Shown here in pieces: positions 52,647 through 59,904 of a stretch of 64,000 nucleotides of DNA. Source of the DNA: Hyphomicrobiales bacterium (GTDB lineage Bacteria; Pseudomonadota; Alphaproteobacteria; Rhizobiales; Beijerinckiaceae); contig JAGXAN010000001.1 of assembly GCA_019075865.1 (NCBI GenBank), positions 408,551-472,550 on the forward strand, read 5' to 3'. A model generated the notes under the pieces. The model saw nothing but the letters and a program-made list of their open reading frames with translations, was not told where the DNA came from and searched no databases. Position 1 is the stretch's first letter. Each line of letters begins with the position of its first letter. A program made the position numbers and the translations under genes.

Positions 52647-55444
52647 GGCCTTTTCCCCGCAGTTTTGCCCGAAATGTCCTTGAGCGTGGTTTTGCCTGCC
52701 ACCATCTTCGTATACATCTCAAACAGCTTTTCCAGCCTTTCAGTGTCGTTCTTGAAGCGGCGGCCGATGTAGATGCGCTCCAGGGTTTCATCGTTGCGGT
52801 CGTGGGCGGCGCGCAGGTTTTCGGGCATGGCTTTGGGGTCATAGAGATCGGCGATGGTTGCGGGGAAATGGGCTTCACGGGCGAGCAAAATGTCCTGCGC
52901 GCAGCGGGTGAGGTCAGCCTTGTTCTTTTGCGTGAGCGTGGGGACGGGGAAGGTGTTCCAGCCGAGGGTGTTGGAGTAGGAGAAGTCGGTGCGCATCCGC
53001 ACGCAAACCGTCCCGATCCAGACCCGATGGAGGCGTGAAGCAATCAGCGCCATGTTCCAGAGCGGGGCGTCGTAGAGGGCGAAGCATTTGTTCGAAATAA
53101 TCGTGCCTGTCGGGAGTAGCCCGCATGGGAGGTATTCCCTGTTCTCGGAGCTAATTGCAGCAACAGCTATGATGACCTCGTTCCCCGACTGGCGGACTTC
53201 CCCGAACCTATAGGGCACCGCTGCAAGCGCCTTGGTCGTGGCACGATCCGATACAGCGCGTTGCGCCCGGACGGCATCAAAGCGGTCGCTCAACCATTTG
53301 TTCTTGTCGGCTGCCTGATATTCGCTGTCAGCGACCCATACGCATCTGCGCTCTATCCCTCGAATAAACTCCTGAGAACCAACAAAAGGACGGATAAAGT
53401 TTGAAGGCACTGCATACTGCTTTATCGCCGTCGTTGCTTCATCTTTATCAAGTAAGAGATACCCGCCGTCATTGGGCATATTGCCAAAGCTCATTTCTGG
53501 CAACGCATTTATCGGCCGTGAAAACTGTCTGACAGTAATATTCGGCGAAGGGACCAAGTAGGCGTTGATATTTTCCACCGTCTTTAAAGTGGTCGCTGAA
53601 TCGCTCGATTCGGAATACAGCAATCGTGATTTATTTGGATGGTTCGAAACACCAACAATAACAACGGTCACGCCAGCATTGTAGCTCGCCAAATTTGCCC
53701 ATTTAAACGACGAGTGAGCGAACGAAATCTCATGGCCCGTGGAGAAAATCAACGACCAAAGCGTATCAACCTGTCTGCCTTGGCAAATCGAGTTTGTGGA
53801 CACAAGGGCAGCCGATGAAATTGTCTTGGTGCCATAGTCGGCGGCCTTCATAAACCAACCGGCAACGTAATCTAGTGATTTCCAACTTTTTGTCCGACCA
53901 TCAAAAATCGAATGTAGGTCGGATTTTTGTTCATCAGTTTGCCATTGGCTACCCCGATACGGCGGATTCCCGCAAATATACGTCTCCCCACCCTCATTCT
54001 CAAAATCGATCTGCGCCTGATCGAGCGGCGTATGAAACAGATCATCCGCTTGATGCTTCACGCCCGTGCCGGTTGGCGGGCAGAGGCTCAGCCAATCCAG
54101 CCGCAGGGCATTGCCGCAGGTGATCCAGTTTTGGGAATCAAGGGGGAGAAAATCCCGCAGCGCCTCCTTCTGGCCGCGATAAGTCACATCGCATTGATAT
54201 TCGGCAATAATCAGCGCCAGCCGGGCGACCTCGGCGGGAAAATCGCGCAGCTCGATGCCGCGAAAATTGGTGAGGGGAATTTCGGTCGGGTTATCCGCCT
54301 CGCCGCGCCGCCGGTTAATCTGCGCCTCAATTTCCCGCATCTGTTTATAGGCAATGACCAGAAAATTGCCCGAGCCGCAGGCGGGGTCAAACACCCGGAT
54401 TTTCGCCATGCGCTTGCGCAGGTTCAGCAACATCCGCGCATTGTCACCGGCCTCTTCAAGCTGCTTGCGCAAGCCATCGAGAAACAGCGGGTTCAGCACC
54501 TTCAAAATATTGGGCACGCTGGTATAATGCATCCCCAGCGCGCCGCGTTCGTCATCATCGGCCACCGCCTGGATCATCGAGCCGAAAATATCCGGGTTGA
54601 TCTTTTTCCAATCGAGGCTGCCGATATGCAGCAGGTAGGAGCGGGCGATGCGGCTGAAGCGCGGCACATCGGTGCTGCCAGAAAACAGCCCGCCATTGAC
54701 ATAGGGAAAACCATCGGCCCAGCGCGCAATGCCCGCGCTCGTCCGCTCGGCAATTTTGGTGTTCATCGCGCGAAACAATTCGCCGATCACCTCATGGGTG
54801 TTGGATGAATCGCGCGCGCTCATCTGCTCGATGGCTGAGGTGAACAGACTATCGCCGAAGAAAATATCAGTGTCTTCGGCAAAAAAGCAAAAGATCAACC
54901 GCGCCATGAAATGGTTCATGTCGTGCCGGCGTGCCGTCTCCCAATCGGGATTATCCTTCAACAACTCCAGATAGAGCTTGTTGAGCCGGCTGGTGGCGCG
55001 GATGTCAAACGCGCTTTCGCGGATTTGGCGCACCGTTGTAATGCCCGCCAGCGGCAGAAAATAACCGAAATGATTGGGGAAATCGGCATAGAGGCAGGAG
55101 ACCGGCGGATCATCGGAGGTGAGGTCTTCGGCCTCGAACAGGTCGCCATCGGTGGCCAGCACAAACTTGGCCTTTGCCCGAGCGGTGGCCGGGCTGGCCT
55201 TCAAGGCTGCCAGCGTCCTGGTAACATCGCCGGGCGCGCAGGTGGCAATGTGGATATTGCCGGTTTGCAAAACCGCGTTGAAGGTATTTGCCAAATCCGA
55301 CTTGTTGGAATCGCCCTTGCGCAGCCGCTTCAGCGTGGTTTCCTTGTTGCCGAAAGCCTCCAGAAACGCAAAAGGAAACTCAGCGGCGTCAAAAGCCCGC
55401 TCCGCCAGCGCCGAAATGGCTTCTTCAATTTCGACAGCGTTCAT
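52643..55444 (-). CDS. MmeI/YeeA-like adenine-specific DNA methyltransferase
   Basis: This 933-residue class I SAM-dependent DNA methyltransferase has motif I VFDPACGSGNFL at about 351-362, a GIELRDFPAEVARLAL motif, and motif IV NPPY at about 493-496 for N6-adenine transfer. A long target-recognition part and a helical tail (FKNDTERLEKLFEMY) follow. The N-terminal 300 residues resemble the helical domains of MmeI-like enzymes, but I see no Asp/Glu-x-Lys nuclease site, so it probably only methylates. The ATG at 55444 is preferred to the upstream frame opening. It heads the coupled minus-strand operon. Confidence 0.88.
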   Translation of the reverse strand: MNAVEIEEAISALAERAFDAAEFPFAFLEAFGNKETTLKRLRKGDSNKSDLANTFNAVLQTGNIHIATCAPGDVTRTLAALKASPATARAKAKFVLATDGDLFEAEDLTSDDPPVSCLYADFPNHFGYFLPLAGITTVRQIRESAFDIRATSRLNKLYLELLKDNPDWETARRHDMNHFMARLIFCFFAEDTDIFFGDSLFTSAIEQMSARDSSNTHEVIGELFRAMNTKIAERTSAGIARWADGFPYVNGGLFSGSTDVPRFSRIARSYLLHIGSLDWKKINPDIFGSMIQAVADDDERGALGMHYTSVPNILKVLNPLFLDGLRKQLEEAGDNARMLLNLRKRMAKIRVFDPACGSGNFLVIAYKQMREIEAQINRRRGEADNPTEIPLTNFRGIELRDFPAEVARLALIIAEYQCDVTYRGQKEALRDFLPLDSQNWITCGNALRLDWLSLCPPTGTGVKHQADDLFHTPLDQAQIDFENEGGETYICGNPPYRGSQWQTDEQKSDLHSIFDGRTKSWKSLDYVAGWFMKAADYGTKTISSAALVSTNSICQGRQVDTLWSLIFSTGHEISFAHSSFKWANLASYNAGVTVVIVGVSNHPNKSRLLYSESSDSATTLKTVENINAYLVPSPNITVRQFSRPINALPEMSFGNMPNDGGYLLLDKDEATTAIKQYAVPSNFIRPFVGSQEFIRGIERRCVWVADSEYQAADKNKWLSDRFDAVRAQRAVSDRATTKALAAVPYRFGEVRQSGNEVIIAVAAISSENREYLPCGLLPTGTIISNKCFALYDAPLWNMALIASRLHRVWIGTVCVRMRTDFSYSNTLGWNTFPVPTLTQKNKADLTRCAQDILLAREAHFPATIADLYDPKAMPENLRAAHDRNDETLERIYIGRRFKNDTERLEKLFEMYTKMVAGKTTLKDISGKTAGKRP
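52703..52813. repeat. 111-bp direct repeat, copy B
   Basis: The 3' end of the methyltransferase gene; the partner of 51442-51552. The two copies flank the YhcG gene at a 1.26-kb interval. Confidence 0.9.
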
Positions 55445-55756
55445 GCGACCATTATCCCACAACTAGAAACTCATTTTGAGAGCCTAGCGCGAAACTCGGC
55501 TGACATCCACCGTTGCCCCCGTATTGGGCGCAACGCTTATGAGCGATAGTTGGGAAACGATGATGCAGTGACCGCGCTACAGGTCACAATTAGGCGCCAA
55601 AGCGACCCTTGGGATAGACAGAAATTTGGGGCAATATAAAAGCGCTTACAAAAATAATTTAGTAAATAAATTTTTATATGATGAAATATTGTCTAAATTA
55701 AAAATTATAAATATTAAAATTATAGATAATTCGAAGAAATTTAGATTTACATTGCT
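55445..55756. other. AT-rich intergenic region between methyltransferase and PLD gene
   Basis: The part at 55,620-55,760 is extremely AT-rich (long runs of A/T, few G/C) in a GC-rich genome. This points to foreign origin or a promoter/UP-element region for the methyltransferase operon. A short frame at 55,626-55,841 has TTG start, Lys/Ile/Asn composition and overlaps the PLD gene antisense; I do not accept it as a gene. Confidence 0.6.
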
Positions 55757-56764
55757 CTACTCGGACATAACGCTATCTAAAACCTTCCAAAGTTCTTTAC
55801 CGTCTCTAAAAATGCGGCCTCCCTCCTGCTGTTCAAACTGATCAAACACTTTTTTGGCAATGTCGCCATCGAGCGCGCCAATCTCCTCAGTCGTTGGTAA
55901 AGGCCTACTGATCTGCTTCATTACAGAAGACCACGCACGTCTTGTTAAAACTGAGCCATCTTTGGAATCAGGATAAACAACTTCACGTCCAATAACCTTT
56001 AATTTTTCTTTGGGCATCCAGAATTCGATAAAAGTTATCGGCCATCTTTTTACATCAAATTCGGTCCAACCAGCGAACATATTACTCTTTGTCCAATTAT
56101 TTATTTCATTTTTTTTGTCTGGTAACTTGCTTATAATTTCCTTGCGTGCATTTTCGGCCTGTTCGTCTGACACAGGGCGACGAACAAAGACAAAACCGAT
56201 ATCTTCGAAAAGCTCAGGTTCGTTATAAACCAAATCAAGCAATGATCCGGCGCGAACCGGATATGGTACTTTTCCAGCCCCTTTCGGAGGTGACCATCGT
56301 TCTTTCGCAAGGTCCAATGCTGGTTGGTCTATCTGCTTGGAGCGTTCGTATATCTGTTCAAACCAATCAGCCACTTTCTGCCATCCAGGCTCATTGGGTG
56401 AGTAGAAAATGCCTGCCTCGACCAGTCGGGCTTCTTTATCTCCAAAACCGATCCCGTTTGAAGACATATTCGCTGAGGTCACTACAGATCCCTTGTCGGA
56501 AATGTAGACCTTAGCATGGAGCCCGTTTAGATAGCGAAGGTTCGGATTATTCGGAGCCCGCAGGGCCTCTAACTCATTTGGGGATGTCGAGCCCATCGAT
56601 ACATCGCAGACAATCCTCGCGTCGGTGCTAAACTTGCCAGAACGTTCGAGCAGTAGCTTGTTTGCCCCCTCTCCCCAGAATGCAACTGCACAACGAATGT
56701 TGCCGCCGGAGAGCAAATCCCGGATTTTTTCGCTGAGAAATGTCTCTGCGAGAAAGTCGGCCAT
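55757..56764 (-). CDS. Phospholipase D-like (single HKD) protein
   Basis: The 335-residue protein has one HKD motif, HAKVYISDKGSVVTSANMSSNG (His about 83, Lys about 85, Asn about 99). It would act as a dimer like BfiI-type restriction nucleases or the DrmC class. The C-terminal half is unassigned and includes FDVKRWPITFIEFWMPKEKLKVIG. GGGG-N7-ATG favours the start at 56764. It is on the same strand as and upstream of the methyltransferase operon, separated by the AT-rich gap, and could be an additional effector. Confidence 0.78.
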   Translation of the reverse strand: MADFLAETFLSEKIRDLLSGGNIRCAVAFWGEGANKLLLERSGKFSTDARIVCDVSMGSTSPNELEALRAPNNPNLRYLNGLHAKVYISDKGSVVTSANMSSNGIGFGDKEARLVEAGIFYSPNEPGWQKVADWFEQIYERSKQIDQPALDLAKERWSPPKGAGKVPYPVRAGSLLDLVYNEPELFEDIGFVFVRRPVSDEQAENARKEIISKLPDKKNEINNWTKSNMFAGWTEFDVKRWPITFIEFWMPKEKLKVIGREVVYPDSKDGSVLTRRAWSSVMKQISRPLPTTEEIGALDGDIAKKVFDQFEQQEGGRIFRDGKELWKVLDSVMSE

Positions 56765-56907
56765 GTCCTTACCCCTCATATTCATCAATATTAATTAGTT
56801 GATTGTAGTTCGAAAGCATCAAAGTCAGCAAGGTGATACCATACGTCCGTTTCTGTCGCCTTCGGGGGCGATTGTCGTTGCGTGACACCAATCATCGCGG
56901 AGCGACA

Positions 56908-57291
56908 ATGAATAGTGACAAAGCTGACCGAAACTTTCCGGCGATCCGTCTGGCGGACGGCCCCCTGGCCGATAATCCGGTGGAAATCCACAAGCGGATG
57001 CTATCGGAACTCGCGGGACGCCTGGACCATAATAATGTGTTTTCCAAGGGTCAGTTTGTGATGTGGAAGCCCGGCCTCAAGAACCGAAAATTTCCTGATT
57101 ATGGCGAGCCCGTCATCGTCACCGCCGTCCTGCCGACACCGATGTTTGACCCCAGTGAGAATGCCGCCGCAAGTCCTTATTTTCAGGAGCCACTGACATT
57201 GGTGATCGGCTTGGTCCGCGAGGACGACTTGCTGGAATTTCGCGTTGACGGGCGCCGTTTCAAGCCGACCGATGGTTGCGGGGTGACATGA
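56908..57291 (+). CDS. Hypothetical 127-residue protein
   Basis: The start at 56908 follows GGAG and divides it from the divergent PLD gene. The protein has a charged N-terminus, then VFSKGQFVMWKPGLKNRKFPDYGEPVIV, LTLVIGLVREDDLLEFRVDGRRFKP: an SH3-like or KOW-like small beta-barrel pattern. I do not recognise the family. Its last 109 bp overlap the convergent WYL gene, which would make the two transcripts antisense to each other at their 3' ends. Confidence 0.65.
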   Translation: MNSDKADRNFPAIRLADGPLADNPVEIHKRMLSELAGRLDHNNVFSKGQFVMWKPGLKNRKFPDYGEPVIVTAVLPTPMFDPSENAAASPYFQEPLTLVIGLVREDDLLEFRVDGRRFKPTDGCGVT

Positions 57292-58265
57292 TGCGCGTAT
57301 AGCGCTTCGACCTGGTTGCGCATGATTTCTTGGAGGCGCGGCGGCGCAACAACGGTCGCGGTCGGTCCCCAGGTCATCAGATGATGGGCAATCTGCAATA
57401 GGCCGCCGGCACGAAAGCGCACGGTTAATGAGCCATCCGGTTCGTCGGTCATGGTTTGCGTGGGATGAAACAAATAGGCGCGCGCGTCGCGCGCCGCGGA
57501 CGGGGCAAAGCGCAGGACAATGTCTTCAGGCTCTTCTTGAAAGACGCCAAAGGAACGCTCGGCAAAGGCCTTGAGTTTGAATGTCTCCGGCGGCGCGCCG
57601 TGTTCTTCTGTCACCTCGATATCGTGGATATGGTCGAGGCGGTAGAGAAAAGGTTCGCTTCTGTTTTTGGTAACAGCGACAAGATAATAATGCGGCCCAA
57701 GCAGCAGCCCGAAGGGCACCACCATCCGGGATTTCGGGGGGCTTGCGTCTTTGCCTCCATAATTGAAGCGCACGACTTTCTCCTCCAACAACGCCCGGCG
57801 CAAGGCAGAAAGCGCCATAGGGTCCGTCATCGGTCGCGGCCCGACCTTACAGGCCAAGGCCTCCGCGCATAATTGATCGGCGGTATTGCGGGTCAGGCGC
57901 CGCCTGTCTGCCTCGCGCAGGCTTGCCCCGATTTTATCGCGCAATGAGCGAAGTTGCGCGGCGCGATCGGAAGCTTGCGACGTATCGAGCGCGCGGGCAG
58001 CGTTCTCCAGTTCCAGGAGTTCCTCGGCGGTTGGAACGGTTGCAAAATTGCCGATGCCCTTCGCGCTGAGACGAAAACGCTTTTTCTTGTCGTCCTTGAT
58101 GACGTCAAGCGTTCCAAATTCCATCTCGACCGCGTCGCGCATGCGTTCAGCCGTCCGGCGTTCGACCTTGAAGCGTTGCTCAATCTCATCAAGCGTCACG
58201 CCATCGAAATTGCTCGACATGTACCGCGCGAGCTTGAGGATCGCCGCCGCTTTTTCCAGTCTCAT
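57183..58265 (-). CDS. WYL-domain transcriptional regulator
   Basis: The 360-residue regulator has an N-terminal winged helix-turn-helix (LEKAAAILKLARYMSSN...GVTLDEIEQRFKVERRTAERMRDAVE), a WYL domain at about 160-240 (RFNYGG...VVPFGLLLGPHYYLVAVTKN...RLDHIHDIEV) and the C-terminal WCX extension (HHLMTWGPTATVVAPPRLQEIMRNQVEALYAHH). Such proteins often control defence operons in response to nucleic-acid ligands. The last 25-30 residues after YAHH are low-complexity and overlap the opposite gene, so the functional protein may end earlier. A 23-bp dyad lies just upstream and a matching one lies in front of the plus-strand operon. Confidence 0.9.
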   Translation of the reverse strand: MRLEKAAAILKLARYMSSNFDGVTLDEIEQRFKVERRTAERMRDAVEMEFGTLDVIKDDKKKRFRLSAKGIGNFATVPTAEELLELENAARALDTSQASDRAAQLRSLRDKIGASLREADRRRLTRNTADQLCAEALACKVGPRPMTDPMALSALRRALLEEKVVRFNYGGKDASPPKSRMVVPFGLLLGPHYYLVAVTKNRSEPFLYRLDHIHDIEVTEEHGAPPETFKLKAFAERSFGVFQEEPEDIVLRFAPSAARDARAYLFHPTQTMTDEPDGSLTVRFRAGGLLQIAHHLMTWGPTATVVAPPRLQEIMRNQVEALYAHHVTPQPSVGLKRRPSTRNSSKSSSRTKPITNVSGS

Positions 58266-58420
58266 GGCTCATCCATTCCAATACACGCGTCCAATAATGA
58301 CGTATCAATCTCCTGTTTCTTGTTCCTGTCAAGAAGCTCTGTGCCGCGACAGGCGAAATGATTGTCGGTGTCGATGAGCCGCCGGGTCGAGCCGTGGCGC
58401 GTGCCGTCGATCTGGATCAC
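58262..58420 (-). CDS. Possible small leader ORF coupled to the WYL gene
   Basis: A 52-codon frame from GTG at 58420 ends at a TGA that overlaps the WYL ATG (ATGA). The encoded peptide is hydrophilic and not repetitive (IDGTRHGSTRRLID, TDNHFACRGTELLDRNKKQE), with protein-like composition. It contains operator site 1. There is no ATG and no obvious Shine-Dalgarno, and the frame stays open 15 codons further upstream without a standard start, so this may be the tail of a decayed gene. Confidence 0.35.
   Translation of the reverse strand: MIQIDGTRHGSTRRLIDTDNHFACRGTELLDRNKKQEIDTSLLDACIGMDEP
58284..58306. promoter_or_regulatory. 23-bp dyad, site 1 (candidate WYL operator)
   Basis: Read on the minus strand: GATACGTC-N7-GACGCGTG, 18 bp upstream of the WYL start codon. 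It matches site 2 (58448-58470) in the GATACGTC arm, the 7-bp spacing and the GACG core of the second arm. Confidence 0.65.
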
Positions 58421-58447
58421 CCAAAATATCTTCCAACGCCTACAAAT

Positions 58448-58470
58448 GATACGTCCAAAAATGACGGGTC
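58448..58470. promoter_or_regulatory. 23-bp dyad, site 2 (candidate WYL operator)
   Basis: Read on the plus strand: GATACGTC-N7-GACGGGTC, about 90 bp upstream of the 68-residue gene that heads the plus-strand set. Over 21 bp in the plus orientation (CGTCCA...TCAA) it differs from site 1 at three positions. Confidence 0.65.
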
Positions 58471-58559
58471 AATGGCGTAGTCTCAATTTTGTCGAAACAC
58501 GACGCGGCACCTTCAGCGCAATGCAAGAGAGGCCGAAAACCATACAGAAGGATTTTACC

Positions 58560-58766
58560 ATGGCCATTGGCAATGCGGTTCAGCGCGGTACGCTTGTTTA
58601 CGTTTACGACGAGAAGGGGCGGCAACTTTTTTGCGTCGGCGCAGGAACCGGCCCGAAGGACGGGTTGACCGGATATACTTCGTCGACCGTGAACGTGCGC
58701 CACGGGTCAACAATCTACAGCTATGATGTGCATGGGCGGCAGATTTCAATGACTTCTGCGCGCTAA
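58560..58766 (+). CDS. Conserved-looking 68-residue protein
   Basis: AGAAGGA precedes the ATG at 58560. The protein has two related halves, each with a LVYVYDEKGRQLF / IYSYDVHGRQISM beta motif separated by GDGLxGYTSSTVNVRHGS-like sequence, suggesting a duplicated small beta domain. I recall similar short proteins in other alphaproteobacteria but no assigned function. It is the first gene after operator site 2, with 42 bp to the ADP-ribosylglycohydrolase gene. Confidence 0.65.
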   Translation: MAIGNAVQRGTLVYVYDEKGRQLFCVGAGTGPKDGLTGYTSSTVNVRHGSTIYSYDVHGRQISMTSAR

Positions 58767-58808
58767 GCTTCCGGTGTTGCATACCCCTCGAATTTGGAGA
58801 TTTTGAAC

Positions 58809-59753
58809 TTGGCTGATTGTCATGCACCGAATATTGCCGATGCCGTTATCGAAGACCGCGCCATTGGCGCATTGCTGGGCCTTGCCGTCGGCGATGCGCT
58901 TGGGACAACCTTGGAGTTTTCCCGCCGAGACGCGCATTCTCCCGTCGTGGATATGGTTGGCGGCGGGCCATTTTGCTTGAAACCCGGCGAGTGGACCGAC
59001 GACACCAGCATGGCGCTATGCCTCGCGGATTGCTTGATCGCGAAGGGTGGCCTGCAAGAGAGCGATCTGCTGGATCGCTTCGTTAACTGGTGGCTTCAGG
59101 GCGAGAACAGCGTCAACGGCTACTGCTTTGATATTGGTGGAACGACCGGGCAGGCGCTGGCCCACTATCTGGAGCAGGAACGGCCGATTGGAGAGGGGCC
59201 GGACGACAAATACCAGGCGGGAAATGGCTCGCTCATGCGGCTGGCACCCGTCGCCATTTTCGCGGCCCCGGATTTGGGAGCCGCCGCCCGCCTTGCCACC
59301 CGCCAGAGTCTCACGACCCACGCCAATGCGGTGGCAGCGGAAGCCTGCGCCCTGTTCGCCACAATGCTCGTCGAGGCGATGTGCGGACAAGGAAAGGATG
59401 CGGTTTTGCGATCGCGGGCCGCCGCGCAAACGGACCTCAAGGAGGTGGCATCTGGCGCTTGGCGCGCCAAACCGCGCGAAGCCATTTCCTCATCCGGCTA
59501 TGTCGTCCATACGCTCGAAGCCGCGCTCTGGTGCGTCGAGCGCACGGATAATTTTGTCGACGCGGTGGTTCTGGCAGTAAATCTAGGGGACGATGCCGAC
59601 ACGGTCGGTGCCGTGACCGGCCAACTTGCCGGTGCACTCTATGGACGCAGCGGCATCCCTGCGCGCTGGCTCGATGTCTTGGCTTGGCGAGAGGATATCG
59701 AGCAGCGAGCCATTTCGTTACTTCGCGCTGGCGTCAAAGTCCGTCAAGGCTAG
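58809..59753 (+). CDS. ADP-ribosylglycohydrolase family protein (DraG/ARH-like)
   Basis: The product of about 314 residues removes ADP-ribose from proteins, nucleic acids or small molecules using two metal ions. The ligands are in GLAVGDALGTTLEF, WTDDTSMALCLADCL and GDDADTVGAVTGQLAGALYG near the C-terminus. The start is TTG at 58809 (GGAG 9 nt upstream) or TTG at 58794; there is no ATG. The 68-residue gene and operator lie upstream, and a 151-bp gap with no gene separates it from the MBL gene. Confidence 0.88.
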   Translation: MADCHAPNIADAVIEDRAIGALLGLAVGDALGTTLEFSRRDAHSPVVDMVGGGPFCLKPGEWTDDTSMALCLADCLIAKGGLQESDLLDRFVNWWLQGENSVNGYCFDIGGTTGQALAHYLEQERPIGEGPDDKYQAGNGSLMRLAPVAIFAAPDLGAAARLATRQSLTTHANAVAAEACALFATMLVEAMCGQGKDAVLRSRAAAQTDLKEVASGAWRAKPREAISSSGYVVHTLEAALWCVERTDNFVDAVVLAVNLGDDADTVGAVTGQLAGALYGRSGIPARWLDVLAWREDIEQRAISLLRAGVKVRQG

Positions 59754-59904
59754 GTCCACAATTGAACCCGATCGCCGTGGCGGGGCTTTTTCATTGCCGC
59801 GTTCCGGGCGCTGCCGTCATACGGAAGAATAATCGTGGAAAACACAATTTGAAGTTGCAATTCGAGGGCGTCCAACGGATGCTCACTATAATGGAAGGTT
59901 TACT

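Noticed and set aside
55626..55841. 72-codon plus-strand frame in the AT-rich gap
   Set aside because: TTG start, Lys/Ile/Asn-only composition from AT richness, and antisense overlap with the PLD gene.
45041..56764. DISARM or BREX system
   Set aside because: A methyltransferase, helicase and PLD protein are present, but there is no DUF1998 DrmB, PglZ, BrxC or PglX-type gene, and the methyltransferase is MmeI-like.
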